64,000 nt of DNA from positions 5,551,730-5,615,729 of the forward strand of contig OZ220684.1 of assembly GCA_965116395.1 (NCBI GenBank), in the 5' to 3' direction. The notes beneath the pieces are model-generated. The model searched no databases. It saw only the letters and a program-made list of their open reading frames with translations, and had not been told where the DNA came from. Numbering within the stretch: position 1 is the first letter of the stretch; each line of letters begins with the position of its first letter. The translations under genes were made by a program, and so were the position numbers. Shown piece after piece: positions 32,722 through 41,628 of this stretch. The DNA comes from Bin5 sp965116395 (GTDB lineage: Bacteria > Chloroflexota > Anaerolineae > Caldilineales > Caldilineaceae).

Positions 32722-34209
32722 ATGACACAAAAACAGGAATTACTCAATTTCGTCAACGGCCAGTGGCAGCGCAGCGGGGCAGGGGACGCGCTTGATGTGC
32801 TGAACCCGGCCACGGGCGCCGCGATTGCCACGGTGGGCCTGTCGCCGGCCGCTGAAGTGGATGACGCTGTGCGAGCGGGGCTGGATGCCTATGCTGAGTG
32901 GCGGGAAACGCCGGTCGTCGACCGCGTCCAGCCGCTGTTCCGGCTGAAGATGCTGCTGGAAGAGCATGTAGATGACATTGGGCGCGTACTTACTACCGAG
33001 TGCGGCAAGACCTTTGTCGAAAGCGTGGGTGAGTTGCGACGGGGCATCGAGAATGTGGAAGTCGCGTGCGGCACGCCTTCGTTGATCCAGGGGTGGAACA
33101 ATGAGGACATCGCAAGCGGCATTGACGAGCACATGATACGGCAGCCGCTGGGTGTTGTGGCCGCGATCACGCCATTTAATTTTCCCGGCATGATACCTCT
33201 GTGGTTTCTACCCTATGCCGTCGCAACGGGCAACTGTTTCATCCTCAAGCCCAGCGAAAAGGTGCCGATGACCACGCAGAAGCTGTTTGCTCTGATTGAA
33301 GAGGCAGGCTTCCCGCCGGGGGTAGTGCAGCTGGTGAACGGTGGGGCAGATACGGTCAATGCCATACTCGATCACCCCGATATTCGCGCGATCAGTTTCG
33401 TTGGCTCGACCGCGGTGGCGAAGTATGTTTACAGCCGCGCAACTGCCAACGGCAAGCGCGCCCAATGCCAGGGCGGCGCGAAGAACCCGGTCGTCATCAT
33501 GCCGGACGCCAATATTGATTCCACAACGCAGATGATGGGCGATTCCGCATTCGGCTGCGCGGGCCAGCGCTGCCTGGCGGTCTCGGTGGCAGTGACTGTC
33601 GGCGAGGCCAAAGACCCCTTCACGGAAGGAATCGCTGACCTGGCGGCAAGCCGCAAGGTCGGCTACGGCCTGGACGAAACGACCGAGATGGGTCCCGTCA
33701 TCACCGGTGAGAGCAAGCAGCGGATTGAAGGTTTGATAGAGGTGGGCGCGCAAGAAGGTGCGCGTGTGCTGGTGGATGGCAGGCAGAAGAGCGTGGCAGG
33801 ATACGACGACGGCTACTGGGTCTTTCCAACAGTTCTCGACGCGGTAGAGCCGACCAGCCAGATTGCCCGCACCGAGATTTTTGGTCCGGTTCTGAGCCTA
33901 ATGCACGCGGATACGATTGACGACGCCATTGCGTTGATAAACGATCGCAGCGTAAACGGATACGGCAACATGGCCTGCCTGTTTACGAGCAGCGGCGCGA
34001 CGGCGCGGCAGTTCCGCCATGAGGTGGATGCCGGCAACATTGGTATAAACATCGGCGTGGCGGCGCCAATGGCCTTTTTCCCATTCAGCGGCTGGAACGA
34101 GAGCTTTTTCGGCGATCTCCACGCCCAAAGCCGGCACGGGATCGAGTTTTACACGCAGACTAAGGTTGTGGTGGAGCGTTGGCCGCAGGAGTGGAGCCGG
34201 AAGTTCTAG
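32722..34209 (+). CDS. mmsA: Methylmalonate/malonate-semialdehyde dehydrogenase (CoA-acylating)
   Basis: A 495-residue aldehyde dehydrogenase. It carries the MMSDH-type QGGAKNPVVIMPDA block in place of the usual ELGGK and the catalytic cysteine C284 in FGCAGQRCLA. ITPFNFPGMIPLWF and ILKPSEKVP are the other landmarks. In inositol degradation the enzyme (IolA) converts malonate semialdehyde to acetyl-CoA and CO2, so it completes the route here. AGGAAGG precedes the ATG. It could also serve valine or pyrimidine catabolism. Confidence 0.92.
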   Translation: MTQKQELLNFVNGQWQRSGAGDALDVLNPATGAAIATVGLSPAAEVDDAVRAGLDAYAEWRETPVVDRVQPLFRLKMLLEEHVDDIGRVLTTECGKTFVESVGELRRGIENVEVACGTPSLIQGWNNEDIASGIDEHMIRQPLGVVAAITPFNFPGMIPLWFLPYAVATGNCFILKPSEKVPMTTQKLFALIEEAGFPPGVVQLVNGGADTVNAILDHPDIRAISFVGSTAVAKYVYSRATANGKRAQCQGGAKNPVVIMPDANIDSTTQMMGDSAFGCAGQRCLAVSVAVTVGEAKDPFTEGIADLAASRKVGYGLDETTEMGPVITGESKQRIEGLIEVGAQEGARVLVDGRQKSVAGYDDGYWVFPTVLDAVEPTSQIARTEIFGPVLSLMHADTIDDAIALINDRSVNGYGNMACLFTSSGATARQFRHEVDAGNIGINIGVAAPMAFFPFSGWNESFFGDLHAQSRHGIEFYTQTKVVVERWPQEWSRKF

Positions 34210-34344
34210 GCGCAGGCGACTGGCGGCAGCCGCGCATGGGCATCATTTCATTCCCTCCGACTACGCTTGCCACTTGCCGCGCCTTGCTGCGGGGCAAGGC
34301 TTGACCTGTCCGACCTGTAACGAAGGGATGCAAACGAGGTACAC

Positions 34345-35532
34345 ATGGCTCAGGAGATCGGAATTGGCGTAATCGGCATGGGCTGGATGGGGACGGCCCA
34401 TAGCCGCTCGTATAGATTGGTGAATGACCGTTTCCACGACAGCGGCGTGCGGGCGCGCCTGGTTATCTGCGCCGATGATGTAGCGCACAGGGCGGAGGAG
34501 GCGAGAAATTCGCTGGGGTTCGCGGAGTCGACAACTGACTGGCATGAGGTTGTTGCCCACCCCGAGGTGCAGGTCATCAACATTGCCGCGCCCAACTTCC
34601 TGCACAAGGAGATGGTGGAGGCCGTCACTGCTGCCGGCAAGCACGTATTCTGCGAAAAGCCAGTCGGCCGCGGCCCGCAGGAGACGGCGGCCATCGAAGA
34701 GATGGCGCGCGCGGCCGGTGTCATGAGTTTTGTCGGCTTCAACTACCGTTGGGCGCCGATGGTGCAACATAGCAAGAATCTGATCGACGCGGGTAAGCTC
34801 GGACGCCTGACTCACTACCGGGGCCGTTTCTTCGCCATGTACGGCAGCAATCCTTACGGCATGTTGAGCTGGCGATACAGGAGAGAGCAGGCGGGCTTGG
34901 GCGTGCTGGGCGATATCATGTCCCACACTGTCGACATGGCCCACATGCTCGTCGGACCGATCAAGCGGCTGGTCAGCAACCGGCACGTATTCATTCGCGA
35001 GCGCCCCCTGCCGGTACCCGGCCAGGGCACGCACTTCTCGCTCGGCAAGGAAGGCGACCCAACCGGAGAGGTCGAGAACGAAGATTACGTTGGCACACTG
35101 GTCGAGTTTGAGAACGGCATTCAGGGCAGTTTTGAGGTTTGCCGGGCGATTTTCGGGCCAAAGTGCGAAATGTCCTTCGAGGTCAATGGCACGGCCGGCG
35201 CGGCAAAATGGAACTTTGAGCGCATGAACGAGTTGGAGCTGTATCTGCCGGGCGCCGACGGGATGCACGACGGCTACACCACACTGCTTGGCGGTCCCGC
35301 CTACCCTGCGCACGAGCGTTTCAACCCGGGCGATGGAATCGGATTGGGATATGAGGACTTGAAAGTGCTTGAAGCGCATAATTTCCTGATGTCAATAGCG
35401 GAAGGCGAGCAGCGTGCGCCCAGTTTTGTCGATGCCCTGCGGCTGGCTGAGGTGCAGGAAGCGATGACCCGTTCGTGGGAGAGCGGCGCGTGGGAGGATG
35501 TGCGGCCGTTGACCCTCGAAGGCGTTCTCTAG
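34345..35532 (+). CDS. Gfo/Idh/MocA-family oxidoreductase (second in cluster)
   Basis: A 395-residue dehydrogenase, longer than typical. GIGVIGMGWMGTAHSRSY is the cofactor site, FCEKPVGRGP carries the lysine, and LGDIMSHTVDMAHMLVGPI has the catalytic D/H. The insertion around residues 215-240 lengthens the protein. It would oxidise a cyclitol or sugar derivative. GAGGTACAC precedes the ATG. Another oxidoreductase gene follows 50 bp later. Confidence 0.85.
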   Translation: MAQEIGIGVIGMGWMGTAHSRSYRLVNDRFHDSGVRARLVICADDVAHRAEEARNSLGFAESTTDWHEVVAHPEVQVINIAAPNFLHKEMVEAVTAAGKHVFCEKPVGRGPQETAAIEEMARAAGVMSFVGFNYRWAPMVQHSKNLIDAGKLGRLTHYRGRFFAMYGSNPYGMLSWRYRREQAGLGVLGDIMSHTVDMAHMLVGPIKRLVSNRHVFIRERPLPVPGQGTHFSLGKEGDPTGEVENEDYVGTLVEFENGIQGSFEVCRAIFGPKCEMSFEVNGTAGAAKWNFERMNELELYLPGADGMHDGYTTLLGGPAYPAHERFNPGDGIGLGYEDLKVLEAHNFLMSIAEGEQRAPSFVDALRLAEVQEAMTRSWESGAWEDVRPLTLEGVL

Positions 35533-35582
35533 CTAGCCCCCGCTCAAGGGGCAGACGCAAACTCAAGACGGAGCGAACAGAG

Positions 35583-36692
35583 ATGGCTGAGCATGTACGT
35601 GTGGGAGTCGTCAGCACAAGCTGGTGGGCAGACGCGATGTATCTACCTGCGTTGGACGCCCATCCGCGGGCAGATGTTGTCGCCGTTTGCGGCCGCAACA
35701 AGGAGCGGGCGGATACATTCGCGGCTCGCTGGGACATCCCACAGGTTTACACCGACGTAGAATCGATGATAAACAGCGGCGAGATCGATGCGCTGGTGGT
35801 GGCTTCGGGTCATGAGACCCATTACCCTATCACCATGCAGGCGTTGAACGCGGGCCTGCACGTTCTGTGTGAGAAGCCGCTGGCGTTGAGTTACGGTCAT
35901 GCGGCGGAGATGGCGTCGCTGGCCGATGAAAAGAAACTGATACACTGTACGCCATTTACCTACAGGTTTATGCCAACGAACCGTTTTATCAAGGAGTTGG
36001 TCAACGACGGGTACATCGGCAGGCCCTATCATCTCAATCTGCGCTACTTTACCGGTTACGCGCGCGAGCCAGGTTACGGTTGGCGGCATGACCGGGCGTT
36101 CTCGGCAACAGGCGTGCTGGGCAATATCGCTTCGCACTTCTTTTATCTGGCATACTGGTGGTTTGGCGAGGTTACCGATGTGTTCTGCCTTGGGGGAGAG
36201 TTCGTCGATCGGCCGACTGTCACACCGGAGGGTAAGCCTTATGAGCGCACCGAAGACGCGGCCTATACGTTGTTGCGCTTTGCCAACGGGGCGCAGGGAC
36301 TGGTGCAGGCTTCTGCTGTCTGCACAGAGGAGACCGATTTCGGCCAGCGGCATGAGTTCGACCTGCACGGGGAGGGAGGTACTCTGCGCAGTGTGATCGA
36401 TTGGGACAGTCGGCAGGAAGTCGAGGGTACTCGGCGCGGCGAAGGGCCAACGCGGCCGCTGGAGATTCCGGAGCGAGTGTGGGGCGCGGCGCGGCGTGAT
36501 ACTGTGCATAACACGTATCGCGACGTCTTTCGCGTGGAGGACCATATGACCCGCGGCTGGATCAATGCGATTGCCGATGGACAACCTTTCAGTCCCAGCC
36601 TTGAGGATGGGGCCATAGTTCAGCGAATTATCGATGCGGCCGACCTGAGTGCACGCGAGGGGCGCTGGGTCAGGCTGAAGGACATCAGCTAG
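35583..36692 (+). CDS. Gfo/Idh/MocA-family oxidoreductase (third in cluster)
   Basis: A 369-residue member starting MAEHVRVGVVSTSWWADAMYL, where the usual GxGxxG is replaced by VVSTSWWA. VLCEKPLALS retains the lysine and GVLGNIASHFFYLAYWWFG has the C-domain histidine. The altered nucleotide loop hints at a different cofactor or weak binding. The ATG at 35583 follows GGAG; the upstream open extension overlaps the previous gene and is rejected. Function within inositol metabolism is inferred from position only. Confidence 0.83.
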   Translation: MAEHVRVGVVSTSWWADAMYLPALDAHPRADVVAVCGRNKERADTFAARWDIPQVYTDVESMINSGEIDALVVASGHETHYPITMQALNAGLHVLCEKPLALSYGHAAEMASLADEKKLIHCTPFTYRFMPTNRFIKELVNDGYIGRPYHLNLRYFTGYAREPGYGWRHDRAFSATGVLGNIASHFFYLAYWWFGEVTDVFCLGGEFVDRPTVTPEGKPYERTEDAAYTLLRFANGAQGLVQASAVCTEETDFGQRHEFDLHGEGGTLRSVIDWDSRQEVEGTRRGEGPTRPLEIPERVWGAARRDTVHNTYRDVFRVEDHMTRGWINAIADGQPFSPSLEDGAIVQRIIDAADLSAREGRWVRLKDIS

Positions 36693-36703
36693 AGGAGGCG
36701 GCG

Positions 36704-37723
36704 GTGGACCAGAAGGTCAGATTCGCGATCATCGGCGCGGGGCGGATTGGGCAGGTACATGCGGAAAACCTGACTCGGCATGTCCAAGAGGCGGAGGTGG
36801 TCGCCATCGTCGATGTCGTCCACGATGCCGCTAAGAAGACGGCGCAACGCTACGGAATCGCGCACGCCAGCGGGGACCCTGAGGAAGTCTTCGGCAGTAC
36901 AGACATTGACGCGGTCGCCATCTGCTCTTCAACGGAGACACATTCCGATTACATCATCAGGGCGGCACGGGCGGGCAAGCACGCATTTTGCGAGAAGCCG
37001 ATAGCGCTCGACCTGCCCGCGGTGGATGCGGCGCTGGCAGCGGTCAAAGAGAGTGGGACCAAGTTACAGATCGGCTTTAACCGCCGCTTTGACCCCAACT
37101 TCCGCGGCATTCGAGATGCCGTGCGCAGTGGCGAAATTGGCTCGCCTTACCTCGTGCAGATTACAAGCCGCGACCCGGAAGCTCCGCCGTTGAGCTACGT
37201 AAAGGGATCCGGCGGCCTCTTTTTGGATATGATGATTCACGACTTTGATATGACGCGCTTCCTGCTTGATGACGAGGTGGAGGAGGTGTCAGCCACCGGC
37301 GCGGTTCGTGTTGATCCGGCTATCGGCGAAGCCGGGGATATCGACACTGCCGTGGTTACAGTACGTTATCGTTGCGGTGCGCTCGGAGTGATAACCAACT
37401 CGCGCCAAGCGGTCTACGGAGGGGACCAACGAGTGGAGGTTCTCGGCTCGCTTGGGTCGGTTGCCTGCGAAAATAACACTCCGGACCGGGTCATCAGGCA
37501 GACTGAAATGGGCGTGATCCATTCCAAACCTCTGTATTTCTTCCTTGAACGCTATCAGGTCGCTTATGCTGATGAACTGCGCTCGTTTATTCAGGCCATC
37601 GTTGACGACACACAGGTCGAGGTGACGGGACATGATGGGCGGGCACCGGTCGTTCTGGCCTTGGCGGCGGGACTGTCGTTTCGAGAAAAGCGCGCCGTAT
37701 CGGTCAGCGAAGTCTCTGATTGA
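36704..37723 (+). CDS. Inositol 2-dehydrogenase-like Gfo/Idh/MocA protein (fourth in cluster)
   Basis: A 339-residue enzyme with FAIIGAGRIGQVHAENL, FCEKPIAL, LQIGFNRRFDPNF and GGLFLDMMIHDFDMTRFLL, which are the signatures of rhizobial-type myo-inositol dehydrogenases. It starts at a GTG with GAGGAGG upstream and lies 11 bp after the previous gene. With iolG at 28620 it gives the cluster two inositol dehydrogenase candidates, perhaps for different inositol isomers. Confidence 0.85.
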   Translation: MDQKVRFAIIGAGRIGQVHAENLTRHVQEAEVVAIVDVVHDAAKKTAQRYGIAHASGDPEEVFGSTDIDAVAICSSTETHSDYIIRAARAGKHAFCEKPIALDLPAVDAALAAVKESGTKLQIGFNRRFDPNFRGIRDAVRSGEIGSPYLVQITSRDPEAPPLSYVKGSGGLFLDMMIHDFDMTRFLLDDEVEEVSATGAVRVDPAIGEAGDIDTAVVTVRYRCGALGVITNSRQAVYGGDQRVEVLGSLGSVACENNTPDRVIRQTEMGVIHSKPLYFFLERYQVAYADELRSFIQAIVDDTQVEVTGHDGRAPVVLALAAGLSFREKRAVSVSEVSD

Positions 37724-38079
37724 GTAGGCGACCAGTGTCAACTTCACGGCCAGACTGCCCTTTATTTTATAGGGGCCAAGGCCTTGAGCGGTTCTTGCTG
37801 TCTCCACACAGTGGCCGCTTTGAATTTGCTCTGCCAAGACATAGTCCTTCCCCTGTATTTCTTCACTCGCGACCACCAAGCTGCCCCATATTCACGAGGT
37901 TTCGGCTCGCGCCCTCGCGGCGGAGTCTGTAGCACTGCCCCACTTTTCGACATCCGATGACCGTCATGTGGTGACTGTGGTAGACTTAGGAGACGAGGTA
38001 GTTCTTCAGCCTGTCTCTACAAAGTCTTTCGCCGGTCGTTGCGCCGCGCGTAGAACCACAATTCTGGATTGCAAGCTTC
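37724..38079. other. Intergenic region after the inositol cluster
   Basis: About 355 bp. Its base composition and short minus-strand frames suggest a decayed gene remnant, but I could not match it to any family. No promoter of good quality was seen before the secreted glycosidase. Confidence 0.35.
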
Positions 38080-41000
38080 ATGAAACGCTTTTATTTGCAT
38101 GTAGGAAATCTGCTGGCTCCATTGGTGGCAAGTATGTCAGCAATTTGGGCGCGGCAAGGGCAGCGCTCTGTTCCGATGGCACAGCGGAGAGGCATCAGAG
38201 TGGATGACGAGCAACTTGCTTCCACTCCTCGCAGGCCATGGATCGCCCTCCGAAGGATGGCTTCAGTTGTCGCAGTTGCCGTTGGCCTACTTTCAACGCT
38301 GCTCTACGGCAGCGGGGCAATTGTACCTGTATTCGCACATGACGCGCTACATGAAACAGAGGCCACAAGCGGCGGACCTGGCTACGTCAAGATCCTGCAG
38401 GATGCGCCAACTTGGAACCGAACGCCGTCTTTGGGCCTTCAACAGGATTCGACAACTGCAACTGTAACTGAGACAGTTCCCTATACTAAGACGCCGACGA
38501 TCTCCGAGTTTGGGTTGGCCTTCGTGAATTCTGCGGAGTCGCACAGCGGTACGCAGCGCATCCAGCGGGGCCTGGACACGGGTGTAACGACAGATCGATT
38601 CCCTATCTACTGGGAGCAGGTCGAGAAGAGCATCGGTGCGTATACATGGACCAGCCAGGATACCGCAATTAAGGCCAATGAGAGCCTGGGGATGGACACG
38701 CTGGCCATCCTGCTGGGTACGCCGCGACAGTACCGTCTCGGGGGCCGGGCCTTGTCGGTGTCGCTGGGCGGGTCGTTTACGGATGCGCCTGCCAACCAGG
38801 CCCCGCGTTCGGAAGGCTGTAGCCCGCAGGAGGCTGGGGGCGAGTGCATTGTAATCGAAGGACCCACTTTTTTTGGTGAACAGTCGGTCGAATCGGCGGG
38901 AGAAGGAGGGGAGAATACGGACCAGCCTGACTCGCGTGCGCAGTCGGGTAGCTGCTTACGCAGCGAAGGGCCGCCGGCCCCTTTTAACCTTTGGAACCCG
39001 ATTTTTGTTAACGGCAGCGATGAACCTTCGGATGGGACGCGCATCAGCCCAACCAACCCGTGGGCGCGCTTTGTGGGGGCGGCGGTTGTCCGCTATATGC
39101 CTGGCGGGGACGCAGGCACTAACGTTCGTCATTGGGAAGTCTGGAATGAACCGGACCTGTGTCACTTCTGGTCCGGCACGCCCCAGGAGTTCGCCCGGTT
39201 ACTGAAAGTCGCATACATCGTCATCAAATGGGTCGACCCCGAGGCCTATGTGGTCTTTGGCGGCCTGGCCCACTTTGCCAACGGGCAGTGGCTCTTTGAT
39301 ATGTTGGACGCCCTGAAGGCCGATGCGCTGAGCGAAAAATATGACGGCTTCTTTGACGCGGCCGGCTCACATCACTATTCCCTTTCGTACGTAGGTTATC
39401 AGTACACTAGCAAAGTACGCGGCGCATTGAATGACCGCGGTTGGTCGGACAAGCCGATTTGGATCACTGAGAGCGGTGTGCCGGTCTGCAATGATTTTCC
39501 CGGGCCGACCTGCCCCAGCCCGTGGCGGGCTTCGGCGACAGAGCAGGCTTCCTATGTTTGGCAGAACATTGCCTATACGAGGCTGGCAGGCGGTGGGCCG
39601 ATATTCCACTTTATGCTACATGATGACTGCGGGAACGTGGTACAGGTCAATTCTCCTGACGGTTTCGGCCTGGCCAAGAATGAAAGCTCCAGCTATTGCT
39701 CCCCTTCCAACGCCGAGACGCGGCTGGCCTATTCGGCCTTTAAGTTGGCAAATCAGCACCTTACAGGTACGGATGTCTCGTGGGCAGACATCGAACGATT
39801 CCGCGTGCGGCGGGTTGCTTTTTATCACCCGGAGACGAAGGAGCGCCGGTTGCTGGCTTGGGCACTCACGTCGCAAGCTCAGACTGGTAACATCCCTGCG
39901 ACTGGGACGAAAGCACGTCTCATCAAGATGGACGGCACCGAAACGGAGCTGACGCCGACGGACGGCTACTACGAGGTCGGACTGGCCGGCGCTACCAATG
40001 CCAATTGGCCTGACGGCCAGGGCGGCTACGGAATGGGTATTTTTGGCGAGCCGGTCTTGTTGATTGAAGAGGACACTTTGGCTCCCACTGCCTCGATATT
40101 GAACCTGCCTACGTACTCGCCGGCAAACTTCACAGTGAACTGGTTGGTGAGAGACTGGGGCTCCGGTGTGATTTCGACAACCGTCTATGTCAAAGTGGGG
40201 GACGGAGACTGGCAGTCGTGGCAGGCAGACGCGGAGGCGTACGGCGGGGCAGTTTACTACGGAGAGGTCGGGACGCGCTATAGCTTCAGAATTGAGGCAG
40301 AGGATTTGCTGGGGTACAAGCTGGAGACCGATACGGCACTGGCTGAAACAACGGTACTTACCAACAGCGCGGTTACCGGAAGAGTGATTAATCCGGCGGG
40401 GGAGAACGCGGTAGGGGTCACAGTGCAGGTGGGCGATTCCACGGCGACCACCGACGCCAGCGGCCAGTTTACGATGACGGTGCCGATCGGAAGCTGGAAC
40501 ATTTCGGTGAACAGTCAGCTGCTGATCCGCAGGCGGGATTTCGGATCGACTGAGAGTCTGGCTTTGCTCTACTCGCCGGGCACAAACGCGGTGACGAATG
40601 GGGACTTTGAGAGCGATTTCAGCGGCTGGACTAAGTCCGGGAGCTCAACTTCCGCGATCGAAGCGCAAGCTGGCACATCAGACCACGCGTTGCGGCTAGC
40701 CAGCGGCTTCGTGCCCAATGCGGGTGTTCCCGGAACAGAGGGAAGCGAAGGCGGCAATAGTACGGTTTCTCAGCGTCTTACGGTGCCGACGGGCCGGCCT
40801 CACTTGGCCTTTGCCTACAAGGTGGAGACTTCGGAACCACTAACAGGGACGGATTCGTTTGAAGTGATTGCGGTGGAGGATGGCCAGCCGGCCAATTATA
40901 TGTTGGTCCAGCGGCAGAGCAGTGGTTGGCAGTATCGCTCGTTTGATTTGGGACAGTATGCGGGGAAGGAGATTACATTGATTCTCAATGTTTATGAAAC

Positions 41001-41214
41001 GTCCCCGAACCGGCGCACGAGCGCGCTCATCGATTTGATTACGCTTAGCGATGTGCCTGCGCAGAACCTGCAGAGCAGCGGACCTGCGGCCAGGCCGCGG
41101 CCGGCCGACGTGCCGGCGCCAAGTGAAACGGGTGGATCAGGAGGGCAAGAGGGTAGTACGATAATTGGTTACAGGGTTTATCTTCCGGTCGTCCTTAACT
41201 TGAGTGAACAGTAG
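38080..41214 (+). CDS. Large secreted glycoside-hydrolase-like protein
   Basis: A 1044-residue exported protein. A long basic lead ends in a hydrophobic signal segment at residues 60-86 (ASVVAVAVGLLSTLLYG). The catalytic region is a clan GH-A-like barrel, with HWEVWNEPDLCHFW placing the acid/base at E357 and IWITESGVPVC placing the nucleophile at E464. Residues about 765-815 form a carboxypeptidase-regulatory-like domain (GRVINPAGENAVGVTVQVG) and 835-1000 a carbohydrate-binding-like jelly roll. The protein ends YRVYLPVVLNLSEQ, a tail I associate with secreted Chloroflexota proteins. It likely degrades a polysaccharide outside the cell. The start is uncertain (M33 is possible). Confidence 0.78.
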   Translation: MKRFYLHVGNLLAPLVASMSAIWARQGQRSVPMAQRRGIRVDDEQLASTPRRPWIALRRMASVVAVAVGLLSTLLYGSGAIVPVFAHDALHETEATSGGPGYVKILQDAPTWNRTPSLGLQQDSTTATVTETVPYTKTPTISEFGLAFVNSAESHSGTQRIQRGLDTGVTTDRFPIYWEQVEKSIGAYTWTSQDTAIKANESLGMDTLAILLGTPRQYRLGGRALSVSLGGSFTDAPANQAPRSEGCSPQEAGGECIVIEGPTFFGEQSVESAGEGGENTDQPDSRAQSGSCLRSEGPPAPFNLWNPIFVNGSDEPSDGTRISPTNPWARFVGAAVVRYMPGGDAGTNVRHWEVWNEPDLCHFWSGTPQEFARLLKVAYIVIKWVDPEAYVVFGGLAHFANGQWLFDMLDALKADALSEKYDGFFDAAGSHHYSLSYVGYQYTSKVRGALNDRGWSDKPIWITESGVPVCNDFPGPTCPSPWRASATEQASYVWQNIAYTRLAGGGPIFHFMLHDDCGNVVQVNSPDGFGLAKNESSSYCSPSNAETRLAYSAFKLANQHLTGTDVSWADIERFRVRRVAFYHPETKERRLLAWALTSQAQTGNIPATGTKARLIKMDGTETELTPTDGYYEVGLAGATNANWPDGQGGYGMGIFGEPVLLIEEDTLAPTASILNLPTYSPANFTVNWLVRDWGSGVISTTVYVKVGDGDWQSWQADAEAYGGAVYYGEVGTRYSFRIEAEDLLGYKLETDTALAETTVLTNSAVTGRVINPAGENAVGVTVQVGDSTATTDASGQFTMTVPIGSWNISVNSQLLIRRRDFGSTESLALLYSPGTNAVTNGDFESDFSGWTKSGSSTSAIEAQAGTSDHALRLASGFVPNAGVPGTEGSEGGNSTVSQRLTVPTGRPHLAFAYKVETSEPLTGTDSFEVIAVEDGQPANYMLVQRQSSGWQYRSFDLGQYAGKEITLILNVYETSPNRRTSALIDLITLSDVPAQNLQSSGPAARPRPADVPAPSETGGSGGQEGSTIIGYRVYLPVVLNLSEQ

Positions 41215-41229
41215 CAGGAAGTTCGCCCC

Positions 41230-41607
41230 TTAAAGGCCTTCATCCAGGCCGATATTTTCTTCCGAGGGGGAGAGTTCCCGCCAGAGGAACCAGGCGCCGG
41301 CGCGACGTTGTCCCTTGGGTGCGCGGTCATAGTAGATATCGAAGAGCCGACCTTCCTCGGTACGGACGCGAAAGTAGGCCCTTCCCTGACCCCATGAGCC
41401 TTGAGTACTTCCGCTGCGCACAGAGTACGGAGGGCGTCCGCCTTGGGTTCGAATCTCCGGCTTTCCGTAGCGATGCCAGTTGGCCAGCATCTCAGTCACT
41501 CTATGCGACTTGCCCCGCCATTTGAAGGAATCCGGCGCGGGCGGCTTTTTTTCGAGCGAAAAGCCGTCCGGCAAAGTTACAGTGATTTCGCGGCCAATGA
41601 ATTCCAT
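41230..41607 (-). CDS. DUF6504-like protein
   Basis: A 125-residue protein of unknown function. DSFKWRGKSHRVTEMLANWHRYG, YFRVRTEEGRLFDIYYDRAPKG and AWFLWRELS are the conserved DUF6504-type blocks as I know them. It lies 21 bp downstream of the MFS transporter and probably shares its transcript. Confidence 0.7.
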   Translation of the reverse strand: MEFIGREITVTLPDGFSLEKKPPAPDSFKWRGKSHRVTEMLANWHRYGKPEIRTQGGRPPYSVRSGSTQGSWGQGRAYFRVRTEEGRLFDIYYDRAPKGQRRAGAWFLWRELSPSEENIGLDEGL

Positions 41608-41628
41608 AGGATTCAGACTCGAAGCCGG

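Noticed and set aside
37762..37953. Possible transposase remnant on the minus strand
   Set aside because: A basic stretch resembles a transposase N-terminus only vaguely; no second domain, inverted repeats or target duplication were found.
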